Positions 8,060 to 15,760 of a DNA stretch of 56,186 nt are shown piece by piece. The notes under the pieces were generated by a model. That model was given only the letters and a program-made list of their open reading frames with translations. It did no database searches and was not told where the DNA came from. Location: contig JAIPBS010000027.1 of the NCBI GenBank assembly GCA_021738625.1, positions 1 through 56,186 on the forward strand, given 5' to 3'. The stretch's first letter is position 1; each line of letters opens with the position of its first letter. A program made the translations under genes and the position numbers. The stretch comes from Bacteroidales bacterium (lineage in GTDB: Bacteria > Bacteroidota > Bacteroidia > Bacteroidales > JAIOZK01).

Positions 8060-9069
8060 CAGTGTTTTATGATTTTTCCGGTAGCGATCCGTCCATCCTT
8101 CAGAAGTCGCAGGTAATATACGCCCTTTGCTTCAGGGCGGATATCGATCTTTTCGCCGCGATAATCTTCATTCCGGTAAACCGCCCGCCCTTTTGAATTG
8201 AAAATGCTCAGCTGTGCCTGCGTATAACCAGATAATTCCACATGGTATATACCGTTAGAAGGATTGGGGTATATATTAAGCCCGCTTATGTCTCCCTTAA
8301 CATTCCCGGTGCCTGCGCCACTTTTGACCACCACCAGGTCGTCGGCGCAGAAATAAGCCGGGGTATTCATCCCGTATTGCCCCACATCCGACGAGTGCAG
8401 CGTGAACATCAGGCTGTCTACCATACCCAGTGAGTTCAGATCGACCCACTCCCATTCCTTTACGATGTAATCCTCACTGTTGTCTTCAAAGCGGTAATCC
8501 GCCAGGTAAAATGCCACGGTATCGGTTGCCTCGCCCTCAGCATAGCCAAAAATACTCAGCCTGAACCAGTCGGGGTCATCCCCGCTATCCCCGCCAAATT
8601 TCTTGGCAAAGGCATCGCCGTTTTCCATCGAAAGTGCAGCCCAGCTGTTGTTGGTCACATAAAATCCTTCCACCGCATGTGGGTTTCCGTCTTCAAAATA
8701 CAGGGGCGCCGGTATGGGATCCGTTGTCATCATGTCGAGCGGTACGCTGCACACGGCATAGTTTTTCCCGCTGGTAGCAGTATCGTATCCCGAGGCGGTG
8801 ATCGCACTGTAAATGTTTGTGTAGCTGTTGGTGGTGTCATCCGCCATATTGGTATACACCCATTGTACCCATGTTTGCCAGTCGGGGTTGTAGCTATTCG
8901 GGAAGTTGAAACCGCCCGAGCTGAAACCGCCCGAAAGGTCCGAACCGTCCCAAAAGGAATCCGGCTCAAGGGCCAGGTTTTCAAAACCGGCCGTGTCGGT
9001 CAGGTTTTGGGCGCCGGCCATGCCCATGCTGAAAGCAATTGCTGCAACGATCATGTAAAGTTTCTTCAT
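8059..9069 (-). CDS. DUF4465 domain protein with T9SS type A signal
   Basis: A 336-residue secreted protein. A frame extends upstream, but that part is the riboswitch; the ATG at 9069 gives a clean signal peptide (MKKLYMIVAAIAFSMGMAGA). The DUF4465 domain spans about 25-245, with DSFWDGSDLSGGFSSGGFNF, VEGFYVTNNSWAALSMENGD, DWFRLSIFGY and TPAYFCADDLVV. A type A T9SS sorting domain starts at about 258 (IYPNPSNGIYHVEL, ending GKIIKH). It is the first gene of the cobalamin-riboswitch operon. DUF4465 proteins are frequent companions of BtuB/BtuG genes, so a role in B12 capture is likely but unproven. Confidence 0.82.
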   Translation of the reverse strand: MKKLYMIVAAIAFSMGMAGAQNLTDTAGFENLALEPDSFWDGSDLSGGFSSGGFNFPNSYNPDWQTWVQWVYTNMADDTTNSYTNIYSAITASGYDTATSGKNYAVCSVPLDMMTTDPIPAPLYFEDGNPHAVEGFYVTNNSWAALSMENGDAFAKKFGGDSGDDPDWFRLSIFGYAEGEATDTVAFYLADYRFEDNSEDYIVKEWEWVDLNSLGMVDSLMFTLHSSDVGQYGMNTPAYFCADDLVVVKSGAGTGNVKGDISGLNIYPNPSNGIYHVELSGYTQAQLSIFNSKGRAVYRNEDYRGEKIDIRPEAKGVYYLRLLKDGRIATGKIIKH

Positions 9070-9190
9070 ACTGCTAAATAAATTGAATGATTTTGCGGGC
9101 TTTGCAGCAGACGATGTTCGGGCTGGCTCTTGGCATCGTTTGATTGGCATCCTGTTCACCGCAGTCTGCAAAACCAGTCTTGCCATTGGC

Positions 9191-9373
9191 AGGTTTTCTG
9201 ACTTGTCCCGGCTTTTGAAACCTTCCCATCTCGCCTGAGGCGAGACAGTGGTATCATGTTCAAAAGCCACTTCGGCCATCCGGCCGGGGACTCACAGCAG
9301 CGGGAACTGTTGCCGACTTGCACGGCATTCCCTTTTACTCCTTGTTCCGGCATACCACCGGAAGTAAGAAACC
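9191..9373 (-). promoter_or_regulatory. Cobalamin riboswitch
   Basis: The minus strand carries the conserved parts in order: a P1 strand GGTTTC at 9373-9368, the core GCCGTGCAAGTCGGCAACAG, TTCCCGCTGCTGTGAGTC, the B12-box pieces GAAGTGGC and ACCACTG, GGGAAGG, then AAGCCGGGACAAGTCAGA and the closing P1 strand (AAAACCT, 9191-9197). The peripheral stem between ACCACTG and GGGAAGG is the palindrome TCTCGCCTcAGGCGAGA. It lies about 120 bases upstream of the DUF4465 ATG. Bound cobalamin is expected to lower expression of the four genes 9069-3554. Confidence 0.92.
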
Positions 9374-9383
9374 AATGCTTGGG

Positions 9384-9391
9384 CAAAAGTA
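9384..9391 (-). promoter_or_regulatory. -7 box of the cobalamin operon
   Basis: TACTTTTG on the minus strand fits TAnnTTTG and puts the transcript start a few bases before the P1 strand of the riboswitch. No clear -33 TTTG is seen. Confidence 0.6.
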
Positions 9392-9422
9392 GTGAAAATT
9401 TTGAAATCAGGACATTGCTAAG

Positions 9423-9506
9423 CCCATACCCGGTTCAGTGATCCGATTACTTGTAAAGGACGGTAGTTCAACGAATTTGCAGGTTCTTGGTAATCGGATC
9501 ACTTTT
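9423..9506 (+). repeat. 84-bp repeat with 14-bp inverted ends, copy 1
   Basis: The core 9437-9503 has perfect 14-bp ends, AGTGATCCGATTAC and GTAATCGGATCACT. An inverted copy of the same length lies at 22948-23031 and matches along its whole length, including the flank ATACCCGGTTC. It lies just outside the cobalamin operon promoter. A companion segment is at 9617-9654. Confidence 0.75.
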
Positions 9507-9561
9507 CACACACACCTTTATTTTTTTAGAACTAATAGGGTCCTTTTAAGTTTTCTTTGCC

Positions 9562-9643
9562 TATATTTGGAATGAGAACAGATTGGGATCGTTTTGATAA
9601 GCCCGGTAAAAAGGTACACAATACAAACCCATATGGCATGTAA
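9562..9643 (+). other. -7 box with a 23-codon ORF cut off at a repeat
   Basis: TATATTTG (9562-9569) fits the TAnnTTTG -7 box. Three bases on, an ATG at 9572 opens a 23-codon frame (MRTDWDRFDKPGKKV ... NPYGM) that stops at 9643 inside the repeated segment 9617-9654. It may be the 5' stub of a gene truncated by the repeat, a short leader peptide, or chance. The box could also serve the hydrolase gene downstream. Confidence 0.3.
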
Positions 9644-9654
9644 AAGCACACCTT
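9617..9654 (+). repeat. Companion repeat segment, copy 1
   Basis: CACAATACAAACCcATATGGCATGTAAAaGCACACCTT recurs inverted at 22894-22931 with only small differences. In copy 1 about 110 bases separate it from the 84-bp repeat; in copy 2 only about 15 do. It runs into the upstream region of the hydrolase gene. Confidence 0.65.
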
Positions 9655-9687
9655 TTGGGCAAGTTTAAAAATAAAATCTTTTCGAAT

Positions 9688-10590
9688 ATGAAAAATTCAG
9701 TTTTTTTTAGCGCAACACTTTTAATAATTTTAATTCTTTCAATTATGAGCACTAGCGGTCAAAAATCCAACGACGAGTTCTCTGATAAAGATGGTGTAGT
9801 GATGTACGCCGACATTCCCAATGCAAAAATTGCTTATAAAACTTTTGGTTCAGGTGAACCATTGATTATATGCACAGGCTATTCGACCAATATGGATCTA
9901 TGGAGTACCAAAGCCATTGAAATTCTGCAGACAAAGTACAAAGTCATTGTTTTTGATTACCGGGGGATGGGGTTGAGCACCAATACTGATTCCACTTTGT
10001 CCATCAGCTCTCTTGCAGAAGATATTAACACATTGCTTTCGGAATTGAACATTGACAAAACACATATACTTGGCTGGTCAATGGGAGGATATGTTGCTCA
10101 GATGTTTGCAATTAATTATCCCGGGAAAGTGAATAAGCTGGTACTTTATGCAACCAATTGCGGAGATACCCTCGCTGTCAATCCCTCTCAAAAGGTTATT
10201 AACATTCTTGAAAATCCGGCAGCTACGCCAATGGAGCGCCTTAGTTTACTTTTTCCAGACGATTGGCTGGCAGCGCATCCCGAACCCTGGACATTTCTGC
10301 CGGATGAAACAGAACCCTATAACAATGAAACCATTGGCATGCAATACCTTGCCATACAGCAATGGCTAACACCGGGTGGAGGTTCAGCCGGGCGCCTGAA
10401 TAACCTTAAGATGCCTGTTCTGGCAATCTGCGGAGACAAGGATAAGGTTGTTCCCAGTCAGAATTCATTTGTGCTGGCCATGGCAATCAGCTCATCTACA
10501 TTGATTAAAGTGCAGGATTCCGGCCATGGTTTGATGTATCAAAAACCAGAAACTTTTGCAAATTATGTTCTGACTTTTCTAGATCAGTAG
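9688..10590 (+). CDS. Secreted alpha/beta hydrolase
   Basis: A 300-residue protein with signal peptide (hydrophobic 3-22, cleavage near STSGQ) followed by an alpha/beta hydrolase fold. It shows the oxyanion region GEPLIICTGYSTNMDLW, strand VFDYRGMGLS, nucleophile elbow GWSMGG, acid loop ICGDKDKVVP and the His motif DSGHGLMYQ. The substrate is unknown; relatives include carboxyl esterases and haloalkane-dehalogenase-like enzymes. A TTG 33 bases upstream is in frame, but the ATG at 9688 gives a proper signal peptide. It stands alone, with repeats upstream and an intron remnant downstream. Confidence 0.88.
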   Translation: MKNSVFFSATLLIILILSIMSTSGQKSNDEFSDKDGVVMYADIPNAKIAYKTFGSGEPLIICTGYSTNMDLWSTKAIEILQTKYKVIVFDYRGMGLSTNTDSTLSISSLAEDINTLLSELNIDKTHILGWSMGGYVAQMFAINYPGKVNKLVLYATNCGDTLAVNPSQKVINILENPAATPMERLSLLFPDDWLAAHPEPWTFLPDETEPYNNETIGMQYLAIQQWLTPGGGSAGRLNNLKMPVLAICGDKDKVVPSQNSFVLAMAISSSTLIKVQDSGHGLMYQKPETFANYVLTFLDQ

Positions 10591-10626
10591 AAATTCGTCA
10601 AAAAAACACAAACCATGCCCATAGTC
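10591..10626. other. Spacer after hydrolase, no feature
   Basis: A short AT-rich stretch between the hydrolase stop and the intron remnant. No terminator or gene is seen. Confidence 0.4.
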
Positions 10627-10707
10627 GTGTAGGCTGCCCCGCCAGCAAACGCTGACGGGGAGAACCTCTCACACCACCCGGCGTACGGGCCTCGTACCGG
10701 GCGGTTC
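10627..10707 (-). mobile_element. Group II intron 3' end (domains V and VI), remnant
   Basis: On the minus strand the segment from 10707 reads GAACCGCCCGGTACGAGG, CCCGTACGCCGGGTGGTGTG, the folded form of a group II intron domain V. It is followed by a strong stem CCCCGTCAGC/GCTGGCGGGG and AGCCTACACGAC, as in domain VI with a bulged A before the 3' splice site (about 10625). No reverse transcriptase/maturase gene lies upstream on that strand (10740-10820 is terminator and spacer), so only the 3' end survives. Related domain V ends are common in bacterial introns. Confidence 0.72.
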
Positions 10708-10758
10708 ATCAAACAATAGGAACGAGCGTCTGGGTGAGATCCTGGATATTCATGGTAC

Positions 10759-10790
10759 AAAAAAAAGGGGCTGCTCCGCAACAGCCCCTT
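10759..10790 (-). terminator. Intrinsic terminator of the MacAB-type operon
   Basis: Minus strand: a 9-bp perfect stem (10765-10773 with 10782-10790) and eight-base loop followed by eight T. It lies 30 bases beyond the adaptor gene stop. Confidence 0.88.
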
Positions 10791-10819
10791 ATATTCACTC
10801 CGCATACTTCCCGGATTGC

Positions 10820-11902
10820 CTAACCGGCAATCTTGATCTTATCGTCTTTGGTGATGCCGTCGACGATCTGTATATGAATGCCGTCGGATATACCGGTTTT
10901 CACCACACGTTTTTCAAATTGCTGGGGGGCGGTTTCCACCTCCACAAAGGCGGTATCCCCGTCGAACTGAAGCAGGCGTTCTTCCAGGGCCAGCACGCTG
11001 CCCCGGGTTTGTTCCAGCACGATGGCTGCCGTGGCGCTGTAGCCGGCGCGAATAAACTGCCCTTGCTGCAGGTTCACATTGGCGCGAATCTCGAACTGTA
11101 TGGCCCCGTTTTCTTCCACGCCTTTTGGTGCAATATGCTCCAGTTCCGCATCAAAGCTCACGTTTTCGATGGCGCCCACCGTGAGGATCAGCTTCATGCC
11201 TTCGCTGATATTGCCCACCTCGGTTTCATCTATCTTACCTTCAAAGATCATATCGCTCATATCGGCCACAATGGAGATGGTGGTGCCCGGGTTGAAGGTA
11301 TTGGTTTCGATCACCGAATTGCCGATCTCCACCGGCACGTCAAGCACCATGCCGTCCACCGTTGAGCGCACGATGGTATTGGTTTCTTTGTTGGCGTCCG
11401 CCATCTGTCCTTCCTTGATCAGGGCCAGATTGTTCCCGGCTGCTTCCAGTTCTTCCCTGGCTGTGTTATAGGTCAGCTCGGCCAGTTCGTATTCCTGTTT
11501 GGCGATCACGCCTTGTTGGTATAGATCCTTGATCCTGTTGAAATTGACCTCTTCATTTTTCAGGTTGATTCTGGCCCGGTTCAGCCTGCTTTCGGCATTG
11601 TTCAGGTTCACCATATTGGGGATGATCTTGATGCGTGCGATCAGGTCGCCTTTTTTGATCATGTCGCCTTCGGTCACATACAACTCATCGATCAGCCCCG
11701 ATACCTGGGGCACGATCTCGATTTCCTTACGGGGAACTACTGAGCCGGTGGCCACGGTTTTCTTAACAATGGGCATTTCGACCGGCGAGCCGGTTTCATA
11801 AACCACCGGTTCTTCCTTTGACTTCTGGAAAAGGAAGTAGATGGTGTAGCCGAAAACACCCAGGATCACTACAATGATCAGTATTCTGAAAAACTTCTTC
11901 AT
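10820..11902 (-). CDS. MacA-type efflux periplasmic adaptor (HlyD/RND family)
   Basis: A 360-residue membrane-fusion protein. It has an N-terminal membrane anchor (about 5-25), then a lipoyl-like half (GSVVPRKEIEIVPQVSGLIDELYVTEGDMIKKGDLIARI), a helical hairpin (about 100-165; NLNNAESRLNRARINLKNEE), the second lipoyl half (VRSTVDGMVLDVPVEIGNSV) and beta-barrel and membrane-proximal domains. MacA adaptors link the inner-membrane MacB-type transporter to an outer-membrane TolC channel. Here it is last in an operon with an ATPase and two permeases. No TolC gene is in the operon, so the channel must come from elsewhere. Confidence 0.9.
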   Translation of the reverse strand: MKKFFRILIIVVILGVFGYTIYFLFQKSKEEPVVYETGSPVEMPIVKKTVATGSVVPRKEIEIVPQVSGLIDELYVTEGDMIKKGDLIARIKIIPNMVNLNNAESRLNRARINLKNEEVNFNRIKDLYQQGVIAKQEYELAELTYNTAREELEAAGNNLALIKEGQMADANKETNTIVRSTVDGMVLDVPVEIGNSVIETNTFNPGTTISIVADMSDMIFEGKIDETEVGNISEGMKLILTVGAIENVSFDAELEHIAPKGVEENGAIQFEIRANVNLQQGQFIRAGYSATAAIVLEQTRGSVLALEERLLQFDGDTAFVEVETAPQQFEKRVVKTGISDGIHIQIVDGITKDDKIKIAG

Positions 11903-11929
11903 GTTTATAGTTTTTTAGTTTTTTTCCAA

Positions 11930-13201
11930 TTAATTCCCGTCATGCAAGGCCTCCACCGGTTTGATGCGCACGGCCCTTCTGGCTGGCATCAGTCCGGCCA
12001 CGATCCCGGCAACCACCAGGATGGCCAGGGCGGACACGGCCTTGTTGAAATCCACCCCAGGGTTGATGAACATATCACTTTCCACCTTAAAGGTGATCAG
12101 GGCATAGTTCACCAGTTCAAGCAATCCCACCCCGATCACCAGCCCGAAATAACCCGCGAAAGTGGTCAGGAAAACCGATTCGGCGATAATTTGCGTGGTG
12201 ATGTTGAGCGGGGTGGCTCCCACCGCCCTGCGAACGCCGATCTCTTTGGTACGTTCCTTCACCACGATCAGCATGATGTTGCTTACACCGATCATGCCGG
12301 CAAGCAAGGTTCCGATGCCCACGATCCAAATTAGTCCGTTGATGCCTGTGAACAGCATGCTAAACTTCCTGTATTCCTCCTCTACGTTGAAGGAGCCGAT
12401 GGCCCGGTTATCGGCCGGATGGATCTTATGCCGTTCCTTCATAATGGTTTTCACTTTTTGTTCCAGCATGGAAGCCGGCGTTCCTTCTTTTGCCGTGATG
12501 CAGTAAAAACCGACGATATCACCGTAATTGTAAGTCCTTTGCAAAGTCGTAAAGGGCACCGAGATCCTGGTGTTTTCCTCCTCGGCTCGCTGATCACGCT
12601 TGATGGAGCTGGCCACACCCACCACTTTGAAATACACCCCGTTGATCTGCAGGTACTCCCCAACCGGGTTTTCGCCCGGCTCGAACATTTCTTCCATCAC
12701 ACGTCTGCCTATTACGGCCACCTTTCTTTTCTCCTCCAGATCGATCTTATTGATGAACCTACCATGGATTATATTCAGCGGTTCGATGAGGTTGTATTCG
12801 GGATAATCGCCCATGATCTCGAAGCCGGCGGTCCGGTCGCCCCGGATCACATTGTTGCTGTTGTTGCGGCTGAAACCCCGCATGCGCGGAGCGATGTATT
12901 CGATCTCTTCTATATTTTGCTTTAATGCTTTGGTATCGTCGTTGTTGAAGTTGAAAGCTCTGCCCCGCGGAAATCCTTTGTAGGGAACGGTGGTCCGCTG
13001 TGTCCACATGAAAAAGCTATTGGTGGCCATGCTGTTCCAGTCGCGTTTGGTGGCATTCTCCAATCCGCTGCCCGAGCCCAGCATGATCACCAGCATGAAT
13101 ATGCCCCAGAAAATTCCGAATGCAGTGAAGAAGGTACGCAGCTTGTTTTGTTTAAGAGCTACAAAAATTTCCTGCCATCTGTCACGATCAATTATCGACA
13201 T
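11930..13201 (-). CDS. ABC transporter permease, MacB-like (second copy)
   Basis: A 423-residue MacB/FtsX permease. TM1 is near the N-terminus (LRTFFTAFGIFWGIFMLVIML), followed by a large periplasmic MacB core domain (about 50-280). Three C-terminal membrane segments contain the FtsX motif NIMLIVVKERTKEIGVRRAVGATP. It pairs with the permease just upstream; the two are homologous along their length and probably form a heterodimer served by the ATPase at 14657-15364. The substrate is unknown; such systems export peptides, antibiotics or lipids. Confidence 0.9.
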   Translation of the reverse strand: MSIIDRDRWQEIFVALKQNKLRTFFTAFGIFWGIFMLVIMLGSGSGLENATKRDWNSMATNSFFMWTQRTTVPYKGFPRGRAFNFNNDDTKALKQNIEEIEYIAPRMRGFSRNNSNNVIRGDRTAGFEIMGDYPEYNLIEPLNIIHGRFINKIDLEEKRKVAVIGRRVMEEMFEPGENPVGEYLQINGVYFKVVGVASSIKRDQRAEEENTRISVPFTTLQRTYNYGDIVGFYCITAKEGTPASMLEQKVKTIMKERHKIHPADNRAIGSFNVEEEYRKFSMLFTGINGLIWIVGIGTLLAGMIGVSNIMLIVVKERTKEIGVRRAVGATPLNITTQIIAESVFLTTFAGYFGLVIGVGLLELVNYALITFKVESDMFINPGVDFNKAVSALAILVVAGIVAGLMPARRAVRIKPVEALHDGN

Positions 13202-13213
13202 ATTCTTTAATTG

Positions 13214-14443
13214 TTATTCATCTCTCAGTGCGATCACCGGTTTTACGGCTGCGGCCTTGCGTGCAGGCACAAAGCCTGCCAGGGCGCCAGCCAGGATCAT
13301 AATGACGGTGGCTCCGATGGCCACCTGTATATTCACCTCAGGGTTTTTGAAAAAATCAATTTCAATATTTTTTGAAATCACTTCCAGCAAACCGACTCCG
13401 GCCACCAGCCCGACGTATCCCGCAAAAGCCGTGATCAGTATGGATTCCTGCATCACCAGGCTGATGATGGACCAGGGGGAAGCGCCAAGCGCTTTGCGGA
13501 TGCCGATCTCTTTGGTCCGCTCCTTCACCACGATCATCATAATGTTGCTCACGCCCACCACCCCGGCAATGATGGTCATCACACCGATGATCCAGATGTA
13601 AAAGCGGATGTTTGAAAACAAGTTCATCAGCTTTTCATATTGCTCCACCGGGTTGTAAATCCCGACAGCGCGGGTGTCGGCAGGATCGAACTTGTGCCGT
13701 GCCGAAAGCATGGCAATCATTTCGTCGATCACCCGCCGGCTTTCTTCCGTGTCGGTGTCGCCCAGCAGCAGCTGCATATGCGGAACGCTGTTTCCGCGGG
13801 TAAAAACTTTCTGTGCGGTTGTGATGGGCACATACACCCGTTCAAGGTCGCGGGCAATGCCCGGGTCGTCGAAAACGCCAATCACTTTAAAGGGCACCCC
13901 GTTGATCTTGATGTACTTTCCCACCGCATCCTCTTTTCCCTTGAAAAGCTCCTGGTAAACAGTTTTTCCAATGGCCACCATTTTGCGGTTTTCTTCAATG
14001 TCTTTGTCATTCAAATATCTACCGGATGTCATAAACAGGTCTTCCACGTGCTGGTAGGCCGGATGCACGGCAAAAATAGGAAAGGTGGCGTAATCGTGGC
14101 CATAGGATAAAAGGCTTTCGCCCGCAACAAACAAGCGGCCCGAAATGTCGTCCAATTCGTTCAGGGTTTTCAGCATCTCGTAATCTTCCATGGTAAACTG
14201 TAAAAAACGTCCGGGTTTCATTCCTTTATAGGGCATGCTTGTAATTCCCTGGCGGATATTCACATAATTGATGGCATCCCCTTCAAATTCGTCCCGCACG
14301 CCGTTTTCCAGGCCGTATCCCGATCCCAGAAGAATAATGAGCATAAAGATACCCCAGGCCACACTGAATCCTGTAAGGAAGGTGCGCATCTTGTTTTTCT
14401 TCATCGTGATGAAGATCTCCTGCCATTTGTCGAGATCAAACAT
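13214..14443 (-). CDS. ABC transporter permease, MacB-like (first copy)
   Basis: A 409-residue MacB/FtsX permease with the same layout as its neighbour: TM1 (MRTFLTGFSVAWGIFMLIILL), periplasmic core (about 50-270), three C-terminal membrane segments and the motif NIMMIVVKERTKEIGIRKALGASP. Only 12 bases separate it from the next permease. In the classical MacB protein the ATPase is fused; here it is a separate gene. Confidence 0.9.
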   Translation of the reverse strand: MFDLDKWQEIFITMKKNKMRTFLTGFSVAWGIFMLIILLGSGYGLENGVRDEFEGDAINYVNIRQGITSMPYKGMKPGRFLQFTMEDYEMLKTLNELDDISGRLFVAGESLLSYGHDYATFPIFAVHPAYQHVEDLFMTSGRYLNDKDIEENRKMVAIGKTVYQELFKGKEDAVGKYIKINGVPFKVIGVFDDPGIARDLERVYVPITTAQKVFTRGNSVPHMQLLLGDTDTEESRRVIDEMIAMLSARHKFDPADTRAVGIYNPVEQYEKLMNLFSNIRFYIWIIGVMTIIAGVVGVSNIMMIVVKERTKEIGIRKALGASPWSIISLVMQESILITAFAGYVGLVAGVGLLEVISKNIEIDFFKNPEVNIQVAIGATVIMILAGALAGFVPARKAAAVKPVIALRDE

Positions 14444-14454
14444 TTCCCTGCTTC

Positions 14455-14643
14455 TTAATAATATTCCAGCATGTACATGGTGTCATGCAGTTCCTGTTCG
14501 CTTGTGCCCTTTTGAATGACGGATTGTTCCTTGCTTTGATTTGCATAGCTGACAATTCCATTCACCCGGCGCTGACTTCTTTTACCTGCCTGCTGCCTGT
14601 CAGGGATTCTTTCCATTGCTCCGGCGTTCCTGTATTCATACAT
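14455..14643 (-). CDS. Small hypothetical protein within the efflux operon
   Basis: A 62-codon frame with ATG at 14643 that fits neatly between the ATPase (13 bases) and the first permease (11 bases). The product (MYEYRNAGAMERIPDRQQAG ...) is hydrophilic and rich in Gln, Arg and Ser, with no membrane segment or recognised motif. The fit in the operon argues for a real gene; the sequence composition gives no support either way. It could be a non-coding spacer or the remnant of a longer gene. Confidence 0.4.
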   Translation of the reverse strand: MYEYRNAGAMERIPDRQQAGKRSQRRVNGIVSYANQSKEQSVIQKGTSEQELHDTMYMLEYY

Positions 14644-14656
14644 AAGCGTATATGGT

Positions 14657-15364
14657 TTAGGCTGTTACCATCTTTTTAACATTTTTTTTCTTGATGCCGT
14701 TGCTGTATTCAATCAGACCGTCATTCAGGCGAATGATCCTGTCGGTCATTTCCGAGATATCTTTTTCATGGGTAACGATCAGCATGGTGATGCCTTCTTT
14801 GTTGATCTCCTGCAAAACCTCCATCACTTCGTAAGAAGTTTTAGAGTCGAGGGCGCCTGTGGGCTCATCTGCCAGGATGACCGCCGGCCTGGCAATGAGC
14901 GAACGCGCGATGGCCAGACGCTGCTTTTGCCCGCCTGACATTTCATTGGGCGTGTGGTCGGCCCATTCCTTCAACCCCATGCGTTCAAGGTATTCCATGG
15001 CCATCATGTTCCGCTTTTTCCGATTGATCTTCTTATAGTAAAGTGGCAGTGCCACGTTTTCGACTGCATTTTTGAAAGGGATCAGGTTGAAGGATTGAAA
15101 AACAAAACCAATCATGTCGTTCCGGTAACGGGCCGCCTGGGTTTCGGTCAGCCCCCTGACCAGCTTACCATTGAGTTTGTATTCCCCCTCATCGTAATTA
15201 TCAAGGATCCCTATGATATTGAGCAGGGTGGATTTGCCCGAACCGCTCGAACCCATGATGGAAACCATCTCCCCCTTTTCAATCTCGAGATTGATGCCTT
15301 TCAGCACATGCAAACGGTTTTGACCCGTGATGTAGGATTTATGTAAACCTGATAATGATATCAT
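14657..15364 (-). CDS. ABC transporter ATP-binding protein, MacB/LolD type
   Basis: A 235-residue ATPase with Walker A GSSGSGKST, Q-loop FQSFNLIP, signature MSGGQKQRLAIARSL, Walker B AVILADEPTGALD and H-loop VTHEKD. The sequence MISLSGLHKSY starts at ATG 15364; a longer frame upstream (to 15454) has no family resemblance. It is first in the operon 15364-10820 and energises the two MacB-like permeases. Confidence 0.93.
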   Translation of the reverse strand: MISLSGLHKSYITGQNRLHVLKGINLEIEKGEMVSIMGSSGSGKSTLLNIIGILDNYDEGEYKLNGKLVRGLTETQAARYRNDMIGFVFQSFNLIPFKNAVENVALPLYYKKINRKKRNMMAMEYLERMGLKEWADHTPNEMSGGQKQRLAIARSLIARPAVILADEPTGALDSKTSYEVMEVLQEINKEGITMLIVTHEKDISEMTDRIIRLNDGLIEYSNGIKKKNVKKMVTA

Positions 15365-15644
15365 CTCAAAAATATTTGTTAAGCAAATGCCGGAACATAT
15401 GTAGCTATTTTTGTGCCAGATAGCATAACGCATTGCCAGGCAATAAATTATCAATAAAACAAATCACATTGTTATTTGTGTAGATGTTCGTTTGTAAAAC
15501 ACAGGTGTGCGTTTGCGTTCAATTTGTCTTCAGCATTTCACTTAAAAATTCAGTAAAATAAACGGAATTTACATCGAGATAGCTTGACTATGTGAATGCA
15601 AATTGTTATACTTGTTTTCTAATAGGAAACATTGTTAATCTACA
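15365..15644. other. Divergent upstream region of efflux operon and OmpA gene
   Basis: About 280 AT-rich bases between the ATPase start and the two-hairpin repeat. No good TAnnTTTG box, ORF or RNA gene could be made out, although the promoters of both transcripts should be here. Confidence 0.4.
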
Positions 15645-15743
15645 TTATACCGATTCGGAACAGCTTTGCAATGATTGACCTACTGCTCCATCGGTATAAC
15701 TGAATCTAACAGAAAAATGTTTTGCATTTTTAGTAAGATTCAG
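15645..15743 (+). repeat. 99-bp two-hairpin repeat, copy 1
   Basis: Two hairpins in tandem. The first pairs TTATACCGAT (15645-15654) with ATCGGTATAA (15690-15699). The second pairs CTGAATCT (15700-15707) with AGATTCAG (15736-15743) and contains an inner inverted repeat, AAAAATG/CATTTTT. An equal-length copy lies at 55650-55748 and a degenerate first hairpin at 16724-16775. It ends 17 bases before the OmpA-like ATG, so it is probably in that gene's 5' leader. Confidence 0.8.
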
Positions 15744-15760
15744 ATAAAAACCGGAGGAAC

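Noticed and set aside
9070..9279. In-frame extension of the DUF4465 gene to 9279
   Set aside because: The extension encodes riboswitch sequence, and the ATG at 9069 gives a standard signal peptide.
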